NCBI GenBank assembly: GCA_001592805.2
Contig: CP051139.1
Span: 4,092,001-4,156,000 of the forward strand
Reading direction: 5' to 3'
DNA from: Peltaster fructicola
Taxonomy: Eukaryota > Ascomycota > Dothideomycetes
Length of the DNA: 64,000 nucleotides
In this document: positions 33,893 to 45,080 of the stretch, piece by piece
Numbering within the stretch: position 1 is the first letter of the stretch
How the letters are laid out: each line of letters begins with the position of its first letter
The notes under the pieces: generated by a model
Seen by the model: the letters and a program-made list of their open reading frames with translations, nothing else
Told to the model about the DNA's origin: nothing
Database searches by the model: none
Program-made: the position numbers and the translations under genes

Positions 33893-34325
33893 GTTGGATG
33901 TTCCTACCAGCGTACCTGCGGAAGCAGTCATGAATGCACGACTTCACCACACCGGGCTTGTCAGCTCCGTGCACAACCGTCATCGTGCTAAACACATGCT
34001 ACCTTCTCAGAATCGTGTGCTCATCTCTGCTCGACATGTCTCGTCGTCTGGCTCGTACGCTGTCAGAGTGCCCACTCCATGGCTCCTTTCGTCTGTTGCC
34101 TAGACAGAGTGTACCATGCACACAGCGACAGCTCTTTGGCACGATACGCTTGTGAACCCGCCGCTCGTTCAATCTAGCGCATGAGCATCGATTCCTGATG
34201 ATAGTGGCTGTCTCCAGCCTTCCCATCGGTACGTTTTCTTCTTGTGTTCACTCCAGCCAAGGTAGTGACATCACTGCGAGTACCCGTGGACCAGACCACT
34301 ACTTACAGCGCTTCTCTTTGGCACT
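33893..34325. other. Intergenic, convergent 3' flanks
   Basis: About 430 bp between the CENP-X stop (+) and the glycosyltransferase stop (-). Expected 3' UTRs; no gene supported. Confidence 0.5.
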
Positions 34326-35270
34326 TCATCCTTTGTTCTTCCAGTAATCTTCCATCTCCTTCTCTCTTGCCATATACATGTCGTGGAGGAATTGCGATTG
34401 TGCAGGTTGCCAGTCCCAGAACTTGTCATGGAAGGCCTTGAGGCCCTTGTTATAGTCGTCCTCAGTAGGATGATCTGTGATCCACTCCTTCCTCATCTGC
34501 TGCCAAGGCATACTCCCACCCTGGCGATGTGCGTAGTTGAGGAGAGACTGCTCCATCATTCCCCAGTCGAACAGGTCCTGAGTCTTGGCCAGCTCCATAT
34601 AGTAGTTAAACATAGCCTGGGACGGCTTGAAGACGAGGAAGCCACCGTTGAAGTAATTCGGATTCTCGCTGCTGTGTTCGTAGTCCCAAGAGTCGGTTCG
34701 TGCTGCAAACATGTAGTGTTCTGGGAATGCAGCTTCCACATTTTCTCCCTTGTCAAGAGTGCTCTGGATTTCGGTAGCGGGATCGTCGAATACGCCATCC
34801 ATGTTCTTGACGATCAGGATGTCGGTGTCAAGATAACAGATCTTGTCATACTCGACCTGCTCAAAGATCCTTAGTTTGGTCAGGAGATCCTGCCATCGTG
34901 ATTCAGCTGCATCCATCCACTCAGCAGCCTCGATCTTCTCGATAGGCACAACATGCGCTCCATCTTTCTTCAGTCTCGCCCTATCCTTCTGCGCGACATC
35001 TTTCGTGACCAAGACAAGAACAGGTATGTCGCCAGCGAAGTCAGAATGCAGTAGCTGATACAGCATCACTCTGGTGCTTTGGAAGTATCTCTCATTCTCA
35101 GAGCTCGTCAAGAGCAAGGCATAGGCATTGCGACCGGTGTGGCCTTGGAACTTCTCCACGAACGCTCTGACATGGTGACGAAAAGCGCCAGATGACCATG
35201 CGATTCCAGTGAGGATGCATATGAAAACCAGGACTGCCGAGATGAGGCGATAAGATCGAGGAAGCTGCAT
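34326..35270 (-). CDS. Glycosyltransferase family 8-like, type II membrane protein
   Basis: Intronless, 314 aa. A single N-terminal membrane anchor (residues ~9-27, RLISAVLVFICILTGIAWSS) with a short basic cytosolic end indicates a Golgi-type type II protein. The catalytic part begins NAYALLLTSSENERYFQSTRV. It contains the metal-binding DxD motif in YLDTDILIVKNMD and the GT8 block NPNYFNGGFLVFKPS, followed by the WGMMEQSLLNYA region typical of glycogenin/galactinol-synthase relatives. It should transfer a sugar from a nucleotide sugar; donor and acceptor are unknown. It is divergent from the poly(A) polymerase gene. Confidence 0.85.
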   Translation of the reverse strand: MQLPRSYRLISAVLVFICILTGIAWSSGAFRHHVRAFVEKFQGHTGRNAYALLLTSSENERYFQSTRVMLYQLLHSDFAGDIPVLVLVTKDVAQKDRARLKKDGAHVVPIEKIEAAEWMDAAESRWQDLLTKLRIFEQVEYDKICYLDTDILIVKNMDGVFDDPATEIQSTLDKGENVEAAFPEHYMFAARTDSWDYEHSSENPNYFNGGFLVFKPSQAMFNYYMELAKTQDLFDWGMMEQSLLNYAHRQGGSMPWQQMRKEWITDHPTEDDYNKGLKAFHDKFWDWQPAQSQFLHDMYMAREKEMEDYWKNKG

Positions 35271-36147
35271 CTTACTGTCGTCGCGAATCCACGGACGAGT
35301 CTACGGCCAAACGTATAGCATTGACGGAAAAAAGGGTGCGTTGATATCGCGGACTGCTGTTCACGTGCGGGAAGCAGTGGGAAATGCTGCAGTCACCGCG
35401 AAAACGATAGACAATGGAGTAGAATGGAGATACTGGAATGGAGGCATGAGAAAACTCACGCCTTGAGCATCCTACAGCAGTGATCGGCCGCCATCTGACA
35501 GCGAGCATGTCGAGCGCCACCACGTGAATCCTTCCACCTGCTATATGTAGGATATGACATACTTTGGGGCTGGAACTTGATTACCTGTCAATCTGCGGTG
35601 TGTGCTGCAAGCTGAGGTCGTCAGAAAGACAACCTAAGGGGGAACAAGAACGGGCCCTGGCCGTTTACTGGTTGATGCTCTTGTTAGTCTCAACCAGGGA
35701 CGGCAGGTCATATCTGCGGGTCGTCAGATAGGATAAGCAACATTTTTTGATCACGGCGAGCCTCAGTCACTCTGTGAGGATACTGAAGCTCTGATCGTAG
35801 GCTTCAAGAAATATCACACGCCAGACGGCCACCATCCGATTCCAAAGTCACTTGCGAAGTGAACATTCTAGGCACCATGACATGCCCAGGGGATTCCGCA
35901 CGGCCCACGCACGCGTGCTAGCAGACTAGAACTAGCTCCAACGTTGATATCTGCAAGACACAATTATTACATCCATCAACTCGAGACAAACAGTCGAAGC
36001 GCTTCATCGCATGCACTAGAGTCACAACGCATGGCTCTTGTTGCGATAGAAGGCTTTCGCGACCCCTTTGCCTTCTCACCATAGTGCCGCCGCAAGTTGA
36101 GCCTCGATTCCATCAATCTGAAGATAGCTAACGCGCTCGCCTTCACT
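35271..36147. other. Divergent promoter region, GT8 / PAP1
   Basis: About 880 bp between two divergent start codons. The PAP1 frame is open back to an ATG at 36097, outside the homologous part. I see no other gene. Confidence 0.5.
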
Positions 36148-38077
36148 ATGGCGGAAGAGGCATACATAGGCGTCACGAAGCCCATGTCGCTCGAGCCTCC
36201 GAGCAAACGTGATGGCGAGCTTAACGACTTGCTCATGACCGAGCTCAAAGCGCAGAAAAACTTCGAGTCGCCAGAGGAAAGCAAGAGGCGTGAAGATGTG
36301 CTTAGAAAACTACATAAGCTCACGCAACAGCTTGTACAGGTGGTTGGCAAAGAGAAGGGCTTACCGAAGGCTATACTGGATACTGCTGGCGGTAAGGTCT
36401 TTACCTATGGCAGCTATCGACTTGGAGTCTACGGCCCAGGCTCAGATATCGATACGCTGGTTGTTGTGCCCAAGCACGTCACTAGAGAGCACTTCTTCAA
36501 ACACTTTCCGGAATTGCTGAGGTCAACCATGAGTGCTAGCGATATCACCGAGATGACACCAGTGCCAGATGCCAGTGTGCCTATCATCAAGCTCGAGCTC
36601 TGCGGCATTAGTGTCGACCTGATCTTCTCGAATCTCCAGGTCTCGTCTGTCCCTAGTAGCTTGGAGCTTACTGACAACAATCTCCTCCGTGGTCTCAACG
36701 ACATCGATCTGCGTTGCGTCAATGGTACACGAGTCACAGATCGCATCTTGCAGCTTGTGCCGCAATCGCGAGTCTTCCGCATCGCGCTTCGCGCTGTCAA
36801 GCTCTGGGCTCAACGTCGTGCAATATACGGTAACGTGGTTGGCTTTCCTGGAGGTGTGGCGTATGCCATGATGGTCGCGCGCACCTGTCAGCTGTATCCG
36901 AAAGCCGCAGCGCCACGAATCGTACAGCGCTTCTTCTGGCTGATTCGTAACTGGAACTGGCCTTCGCCCGTGCTGCTACAAAGTCGAGAGGATGCACCTC
37001 TGCAGCTCCGAGAGTGGGATCCGTCGACTAGTTTTCACGATCGCAAGCACCTCATGCCTATCATCACTCCAGCATATCCCTCCATGAACTCCACACACAA
37101 CATCGGACCTTCTACGATGGCCGTACTCATGAAAGAGTTGCTCAGAGCACAAGGGATTACTGATGACATTTACGATGGCCGCAAGGAGTGGAAAGATCTG
37201 TTTTTCCGACATACGTTCTTCTCTCAGGACTACAAGCACTACATCACGATCGTGTCTGCGAGTCGCTCGAAAGAGGCCCAACAGGCATGGTCTGGACTTT
37301 GTCAGGCTCGTTTACGTCGTCTGATCAGCAAGATCGAGGAGTTGTCTGATAGCGTGGAGTTGGCACATCCCTTCAACAAGGGCTTCGATCGAGTTCATGC
37401 TTGCAAGACGGAAGCAGACGTTGACAAAACACTGCAAGGTAGCCTGGAGTTCCAAGTCAAAGAGGTGCCGACGGAAACGACGGACGAAGCCGGTGACATC
37501 AAAGTCCAAGCTGCGGCAGAAGCTGAGTCTGCTGGTTTACCAGCTCCAGCAACCAACGGCACAAAGGCTGAGACCAGACCAGATGGCACTCAGATTATTT
37601 ACACAACGACGTATTATGTCGGCATTCAGCTCGCTGCTAGTGAGTGTCTCTGACAACACCAGATATCAGTGCTAACATCATAGATGCAAAATCTCTAGAC
37701 ATGTCCTACGCCACACAAGACTACAGGAATGTTGTTACCGGATCGGACCTATACAGCGAGAGCATGCACTCAGTGCGTGTCATACACGTTCGCAAGTGCG
37801 TACGAGCCTTGTTCATGTCGGTTGATGCTGACAGACTACAGCTACGACCTTCCGGATGATGTTTTCGCGGAAGGCGAGACTCGTCCAACTCGCAGCAAGA
37901 AGGCCAAGGTCAACAAGACCGCATCTCAGGCTCCAGCAAACACGACTAATAAGCGTACCGTCGCAGACGCAGGACTGACGGTGAGCTGTGAGGAATATTG
38001 ACCGCTGACCATGCTGACGCCTTTAGGGTGACGAGACAATGTCGAAGCGACCAGCGACCAATGGTGTTGCAAGTTAA
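36148..38077 (+). CDS. PAP1: Nuclear poly(A) polymerase
   Basis: Four exons, 36148-37639, 37684-37795, 37842-37980 and 38027-38077, give 597 aa. All introns have GTGAGT/GTGCGT/GTGAGC donors, CAG/TAG acceptors and CTGAC/CTAAC-like branches. The nucleotidyltransferase motif GSYRLGVYGPGSDIDTL is at 88-104, with catalytic Asp100 and Asp102; the third Asp is Asp157 in GISVDLIFS. A central domain (NGTRVTDRILQLVP; FPGGVAYAMMVAR) and an RNA-binding domain follow. Splicing restores HVRNYDLPDDVF near the end. The tail is basic, with a likely nuclear signal (RSKKAKVNK). It adds poly(A) to cleaved pre-mRNA in the cleavage and polyadenylation complex. A second ATG at 36097 is in frame but less likely. Confidence 0.95.
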
Positions 38078-39934
38078 AAGACTTGTGTTATGGATCAAGG
38101 TTTGATCCCAATTCTCAACATTTGCTTTCGTGCTTTTGACATATGATATGTTGCAGCATCGATTTACGAGACCAGGCTCTGGAATACGGCACCATGGGAG
38201 ACAGCAAGTTGCCCGCCGAGCTCATACTTTCGCCGTCAGCGACGAAAGCAACCTCCAGCGGATGTGCTCTAACTCTCACTGACGACGATCAGGTAGGTAC
38301 GTGTACCCGGCAGCAGGTTGACTTCCAGGCGTCGAGCACGAGCTTAGACGACCATCGAGGGCTTTCTGTTATATTGCTTACAGTCGCAAGCAACAACTAT
38401 CAGAACCTCCAGTCACGAGACGATCTCGAACACAGCAGTGGCTGCTGCTTCATATCCCCGGTCTAGCTCTCAACCAGGTAGCCACTACAATGAAGACATT
38501 TTTACAGAGGCCTACGGGTTTCGACAATCATGAAAGTCATCGTCGTTACGCTACGAGCCGATTGACAATCGTCTTTCTCCAACACCATCGTCCATCAAAG
38601 CCAGTGCATGTACCCACTACTGATCGTCTTCAGCCACACTACGGATGTGTTTTTCAAGCCTCAAGCGCTGTTGGGTCCAAGGTAGACGCTCTGGCCACTG
38701 CGGTGTGGACACATTCACCGGCATCCCGTCTACTGGCAATGATTGGTCATCTCATGCAGCATTGTCACAACAGTCCAAGGGCTACCTTGCAGCTACATAA
38801 GATGCACTTCGGCTGGTGCGCATGTGGTGGACTTCATTCGGGGTCTTGCTCAATGCTGTAGCAACGGGACGTTACCGCAAGCGACGGTGACCACGGCATG
38901 TTGATTTTCACTCGAATGATTCGGATTACAATCGGAAAGAATCCTTGCCGGTGGCATGATGGTTCTAGCTCCATTCTCGGTATCCTCATCGTACGAGGCC
39001 ACCCTGACTGCTCTTCATCCGGTCAGCCACTGCTGCAGCCAGATGGTGAATGACGAACAATGCCATTAAGATGTTGCACGAACATTTCTGAAGTTGATTC
39101 ACACCGAGCGTTCACAGTGCAATTGCCTCAGTAGACCACTGTCTCACCTCGGCGCAATGCACAATGGCTCAAATGCGGCATACCCAAAGATTCCAACATA
39201 AGTTTTTGCGGCTGATAGTTGCCCGCGCTTACGAGATGCCAGCTATTGGCGGTCGAGATGCTGGCAGTAGATCGTCTGCCACCGTCTGAAGATCGAGGCT
39301 TCTATGGCCGATTCCTTCTGCACTCGTGTATTGGACGGGCTATTGCCCACGTTGTTGTGCTTGACGCCTCCTCACAAACAGGATGTATGCAGCAGCATGC
39401 AGCATGCTGAATACCGTCAAGTCTCCGACGGTATGTGCTGCACTTGCTTGAGCCGCCATGACCGTTTGGCACTCAGGTGAGAGCTATACTTTCAGCCAGT
39501 GCACAAGGGTAGAAACCTTAAGATCAAAGGTGTTGAGTGGTTTCTCCCCCAGGCTCACGGCGGGTCTATGTGGTGAGGGTCCACCGCCTGTTGTGTAGCT
39601 GCTCGAAGAGCATTGAGAAGTCGTGGTAGAGAGCAGGCTGTGAGGATGCATATAGGCTTGTCAGGTTCCAGGGTTGGGTTGATGCCAGCTTGCAGATGCC
39701 TCCTGCAGCAGAGCACAGCGTTGCTGCGCCCATCAGATTCGCAGCCAAAAAAGAGGCAGGATTCGAAAAGCTTTTGCAGCAAGCAGTAGAACGCCCCTCT
39801 CCTCTTTCCACGTTTGGCCGGACCTGCAATTCTGCGCATCTACTACTGCAAGCACCAACACAATCGCTCTCTACAGCCGCGCCGCTCACTGCTGCTGACT
39901 TATTTCTTCTTTCCTCGCCCTCGGCGATGACTCC
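38078..39934. other. Intergenic region with coding-like fragments
   Basis: About 1.86 kb between PAP1 and the HSPA12-like gene. Between 38390 and 38620 a plus-strand frame with one stop reads protein-like pieces (SQPGSHYNEDIFTEAYGF; YEPIDNRLSPTPSSIKAS), preceded at 38174 by an ATG frame (MGDSKLPAELILSP). No consistent exon model emerged. It could be a decayed gene, a badly resolved small gene or chance. The rest is without recognisable features. Confidence 0.35.
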
Positions 39935-42482
39935 ATGTCGTCCATGAACTCTAGGTTTCGCAAAATAATTGGCTCGACACGCAGATCGAGCAATCAGTCA
40001 GTAGGGAACGGAACTGCCTCTGACACCGCCAGCATCTCAAACTCTTCCACTACAAACCTCTCGCGCACGGCTGCCGTCAACGCCGCCACTGCTGTCGCCT
40101 CGAGCACTACGGCCTCGCCCTCTATACCGCCGCCTGCGACCTCGAACACCAACGGCACAGCTTCTGCAGCGACCAGTATAGCGTCCTCGTCACCGCAGAC
40201 CACGAACCCTCAGCCTGTGCCTCAGAACGGCACTGCTGTCGCGCCGCCACCTGAAACAGCCAACTCAATACCGATGAGTGGCCAGTCACTGGGACGCCCA
40301 CCGTCCTACTCACACGCGAACGCCGGCGGCACTCTTGGTACACCGCAGTACCCTCAAGGTCGATCGAACAGCCCAATGCCACCTCCACCCATCAATACGG
40401 GAGGCGGTCACGGATATCCACCACAGCAACAACAACCACAACACCAGCCAATGTATGCTCCACAGCCTCCAGGGTACCAGATGCAAAATGCAGCATATGG
40501 ATACGGCGCGCCTCAGGCTGCGCCAGGAGGATACCGCCCAGGACATCTTGCTGAGGTCGAGGGCAGCAACAGAAGCAAGGCCCAGCTCATTGTCGGCATC
40601 GATTTTGTAAGTTTCAAGAAGCATTGACAGCTTGCGCATATGCTGACAGAGTCGTGCCAGGGTACCACTTTCTCTGGTGTAGCTTTCGCTTTCGCTACCA
40701 ACACCGAGGCCAAAGAGGATATTATCGTCGAATGGCCCGGAGCAGGTACACAGACGAAGCAAAAGATTCCAACTGTTCTTTACTACGACCAGCACCAGCA
40801 AGTCGTCGGCTGGGGTCCAGATATCGCAGATGCATTGGCGCCAACTGGATATCCCAAGCCGGGTGTGCAAAAGGTCGAATGGTTCAAGCTGCAGCTCATG
40901 CTGAGCGGTAACACATACATTGACCCAATCAACCTTCCACCACTTCCACCAGGAAAGTCTGAGATCGATGTCGCCGCAGACTACCTGTTCAAGCTGCGAC
41001 AAGCAATGCGCAACCAGCTGCAGAAGACGCTTGGAGAGGTGTTCAACAGAGAAGAGCGCAACATCCGATACTTCTTGACAGTGCCTGCTATCTGGAACGA
41101 TGCTGGAAAGGCTGCAACAAGAGCTGCCGCTATTCAGGCTGGATTCCTCCGCGACGAGAACGACAACCGTCTTACACTGATCAGTGAGCCCGAAGCTGCT
41201 GCCATGTTCTGTTCAAAGACCGGTCTGCTCAACCTCAAGATCCACGACGCCGTGCTTATTGTCGATTGTGGTGGAGGAACCGTCGATCTGATTGCCTACG
41301 AGGTCGAGGAAGAGTCTCCTTTCACTGTCGCCGAGTGTACAGCAGGTTCTGGTGACTCTTGCGGTTCCACGGCGCTGAACCGAAACTTTTCGAACATCCT
41401 GCGAGCCAAGATTAGGAAAATGAAGCTGCCGGACGGATCCAAGACTGCTGGAAAGGTGTACGCCAAGTGCATCATGGACTTTGAGAACAGAATCAAGGCC
41501 GATTTCCGAAACAACGGTCAGAAATGGGCGGTATGTCATGATTGTGCAGTTAGAACGGACCCATACTGATTATGCGCAGGTCGATGTCGGTATTGAAGCC
41601 GAATTCCCAGAGGCTGGTATCGAAGAAGGCTACATGACCTTCACCAACGAGGAGATCTTGCAATGCTTCGAGCCAGTGGTCAACAGAATTCTTGAACTTG
41701 TGCGAAACCAGATCATCGCCATTCAAGCTCAAAACAGAATGCTCCAGGTATGTACGAACGTGGTTGTGGCAGACATCACTAACACACATTTTTCAGAACG
41801 TGCTCGTCGTTGGTGGTTTTGGTGCTTCCGAGTACCTCTTCCAACAGATTAAGCTGCATGTGCCACCACAATTCCAGAACAAGGTCGTTCGTCCCATGGA
41901 TTCCGTGGCTGCCATTGTTAAAGGTGCCGTCACAGCTGGTATAACCGAGCGAGTCATTACATCTCGTGTTGCTCGACGACACTACCTCATGGCTACCTTG
42001 CAGCCATTCAAGGAGGGACACCACCCAGAGCAATACCGTGTGCCATCTCTCGACGGCAAGGATCGTTGCAAGTACACCCGACAGATTTTCGTGCAAAAGG
42101 GTCAAAGAGTCAAGATCGGAGAGCCCGTCAAGGTCTCCTTCTTCCGACAAGTTGCTCCTGGTGCTACCCTCATGTACGAGGATGTGCTATACGCTTGTGA
42201 TGAAGATGTGTGCCCAGAGTACACCAAGGATCCGCGTGAGTTATATTCATCAATGGCGGTAACTTCCACTGACAGTCTACAGGCATCAAGGAAGTGGTTA
42301 CCCTTACTTCTGATCTGAGCCGAAAGAACCTCGAGAAGGACTTCGAGCGCATGGATACTCCACAGGGTACCTTCTACCGTGTCTACTTCGATATCTACCT
42401 CACACTGGACGGCTCTGAGTTCAATGCTGAGCTAGTGTGTCAAGGCGAGGTCATGGGCCGATGTTCTGCACGCTTCCGATGA
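39935..42482 (+). CDS. HSPA12-like Hsp70-family ATPase
   Basis: Five exons, 39935-40606, 40661-41530, 41580-41747, 41797-42235 and 42283-42482, give 782 aa. The first intron falls inside phosphate loop 1 and splicing restores VGIDFGTTFSGVAFAF (about 220-235). Also visible are the connect/phosphate-2 block AVLIVDCGGGTVDLIAYEV and the adenosine block NVLVVGGFGASEYL. This is the actin-like ATPase fold of the Hsp70 superfamily. The sequence is of the HSPA12 subgroup, whose C-terminal part differs from canonical chaperones, and no EEVD tail is present. The first ~215 residues are a low-complexity extension rich in Ser, Thr, Asn, Pro and Gln. Probably cytosolic; clients are unknown. Confidence 0.9.
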
Positions 42483-42977
42483 TCGACCAAGCTGGATGGT
42501 GTACTGCATGGCCAAGATCAAGCACCATCTTCTCGTTTGGATAAGGACTGTCATGACAGTCAGAGTAGAAGATAAGACCAATATTCTTTCAAGACGTCTA
42601 TACAGTGTGACGTCGAGTTACAGTCGTCGCTTGGAGCATCGAAATCAGGGAGGTAATGCCAACGTCGTGCGCGGAATGAGAGGCAGAGCAACGAGCCGGA
42701 GGGAGAGGGAGAAGAGGATTGACGATGTCGCATTGCACATATTGTGTCATATATCGTTCCAAAAACATATATTTTCATCTGCTGCATTGTGTGTTTTCTG
42801 ACTGCAATTGCTGGTGGTGATTGTGCCTGGCGTCAGCTTGGAGGATGCCAGCCTCACATTCTTGACTCATGGCTTGGCTCTTTGCCTCATGTGCTCTCGC
42901 AAATACCTCTCTCAGACATGCTACATGTATGCTTATGATTGACGCGCAATGCGGTCGGCCATATCGCGCTAGCAAGT
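42483..42977. other. Intergenic region
   Basis: About 495 bp between the HSPA12-like gene and the ARL3 gene, both plus strand. 3' UTR and promoter expected; nothing further seen. Confidence 0.5.
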
Positions 42978-43686
42978 ATGTATCACCTCTTCAAGTCGAT
43001 CTACTTGCATGCAACGAGCAAGCCTGGTGAGTGTACAGCTTGCTGGTGCCCAAGGTAAAGGCTAATGCAGCACAGAGTACTCGATACTGGTCCTCGGCCT
43101 TGACAATGCTGGTAAGACGACACTGCTTGAGCAGATCAAAGCTCTCTACAATTCCAATCATGAACCAAACCTGAACACTGTGCCTACAGTGGGCCAAAAC
43201 GTGTCACTCATAGACCTTGGCGACCTCTACTTGCGCATCTGGGACGTCGGTGGGCAGCACAGTCTGCGCACACTGTGGCAAGAATATTATTCGAGTTGCC
43301 ATGGCATTGTCTTCGTCATGGACAGCACAGATATTGGCGACGCAGACATCGACCGCCTGGACCCGAAAGCAATGGAGCGAGACGGTATAGGTCGTCTGGC
43401 AGAGTGCAAGCTCGTGCTCGAAGACGTGCTGCAGAACGAACAGACTGAGGGAGTGCCCGTGCTGGTGCTGGCCAACAAGCAAGATGCGGAAGACTGTGTC
43501 GAAGTGGTCAGGATCAAGGAAGGGTTCGTCAGGAAAGTGGTCGAGGGCGACAAAGGTGGCAGCGTGCGCGACAGTCGTGTCCTGCCGCTCAGCGCTTTAA
43601 CAGGCACTGGAGTGAAGGAGGCCGTGGAGTGGTTGTGTTCACGAGTCAAGTGGAATAAAGAGGCAAGGCCGCCGGACATGAGATGA
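42978..43686 (+). CDS. ARL3: ARF-related small GTPase (ARFRP1/Arl3)
   Basis: Two exons, 42978-43026 and 43076-43686, give 219 aa; the intron is GTGAGT...CACAG. The start MYHLFKSIYLHATSKPE resembles ARFRP1/yeast Arl3: no Gly2 for myristoylation, so membrane binding is likely by N-terminal acetylation, as in that family. G motifs are intact: GLDNAGKTT (P-loop), TVGQNV (switch I Thr), WDVGGQHS (switch II) and NKQD, with SALTGTG as the last. A 20-30 residue expansion around the switch II-G4 region (DADIDRLDPKAMERDGIGR) makes it slightly longer than usual. It acts at the trans-Golgi upstream of Arl1 and golgin recruitment. Confidence 0.92.
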
Positions 43687-45048
43687 GGGTCGACAGGACG
43701 ACTGTCACTGCTACCACGAGCAGCTCCACCATCCATAGCGAAGCCATGATTGCATGAGTTCTCCTGGAGGCTGTCGATCAGAAGACGGGTCTCTCAACGA
43801 CTGGGTAACACCGAACAATCGAATGCTGACTCAGACTGCAGTGTCATCAGAAGTCGGACCATGTACTTCGCTGTTGTCGAAGCACGGCTGATCTGCAGCA
43901 TGTGCAGCGACAGAAGCCTTTCCTGCTGGGCAATCCAGCATGCTGGCATCCGTCTCATGTCGGATCTCGATGTATCGACAGGGCTTAGACACCCGGAATG
44001 GGCGCTGTATGCATGAAGGCGCCACGACTGTCTCACACACACTGTACTACATAAAAGCACAACGTAACGAGTTGCAGTGCGCCGCACCGCGATAGATAGA
44101 TATTAGATATGGCACTTCTGAGCTGACATGTGATAAATGCGGTAGCGAGACGACTAAGGTGTTAGTCGAATCGGCAGTTGTGCTATTCGTTGTGTTGAGC
44201 CTCTCTTCCTTCTACACATCACTTATCGCACACCTGTGGAAGTGCTCATCATCTCATATATACTTCGGGCGATATTCCTTTCGTTGGCTCCTCGCCGCTC
44301 GGGACCCTCGCACGTTACATCATAGTCTCACAGTCAAGTCAGCTATCTGACACGAGCAGTCTCAACAGAACACCCACAAACGCAGGAAGGATTGAAGCGA
44401 CGTGCAGACGGCATCGCAGCCCCGGCAGGACCGTCCCTTATCACTCCAACGCACCGGACGTTGAGGCGAGCGTGGAAGACGGAAGCGCTGTCCCGCCACA
44501 CACTTCCAGCAACTGCATATGAGTAGAGGCGGTGTGAGTGAAGCCTATCTCTGAGTCCTGGCTACACCTTGTGCTCGCCGAGGCGTTCACCTTGCGGCTC
44601 AACCGGTCGATTCAAGTGCTGTCATGGCGGCCATGGAGGTGAGCCATCTTCCCGATCCTTTCTGCTGCTTGCGCGCTCCCAAAATATGTCCATGATGGAC
44701 GCCGCACTGGCTGCTTGTGCTGCCATCTTTCGATCGGCTCCTTGCATTCGCCCACGATGTAGCCATCGGCGCACACGTCAGATGGATCATATAAGGACAA
44801 CGGCCTGTACAGTTGTCATCTTTTTGTTTGTAAGTACTACAACTCTGTACTACCTCTACTCTTGACTTCCATATTCACTACATCACTCGGGTGCTTGGAC
44901 CACCCTCGTGACGCGCTTCCTCTCAAATCCACCTACACTGCAAACACTATACTTCCTCTCACACTCACGTAACAATACCTTTCATCTGCAACACGAAATC
45001 CTTGCTCGCAAAGCTCATACATTGACATGAATCGATTCAGTCCGCACG
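43687..45048. other. Intergenic region with GTR2 promoter
   Basis: About 1.36 kb. From about 44830 the sequence becomes rich in C, T and A (pyrimidine-rich leader) up to the GTR2 start, typical of a fungal core promoter/5' UTR. Short open frames (43750-44016, 44569-44865) are not supported. Confidence 0.5.
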
Positions 45049-45080
45049 ATGCATACTCTCTTCAATCCGAACATCCATAG
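45027..45080 (+). other. Upstream ORF overlapping the GTR2 start
   Basis: An ATG 22 nt before the GTR2 start opens a 17-codon frame ([17 protein letters not shown]) in another phase and ends at a TAG inside the GTR2 coding region. If the transcript starts upstream of it, the first ATG met by a scanning ribosome would be this one. Confidence 0.45.

Noticed and set aside
40310-41002. 230-codon minus-strand open frame over the HSPA12-like gene
   Set aside because: It lies antisense to exons whose protein is clearly Hsp70-like; Trp/Leu/Cys richness is what the reverse strand of Gln/Pro/Asn codons gives.
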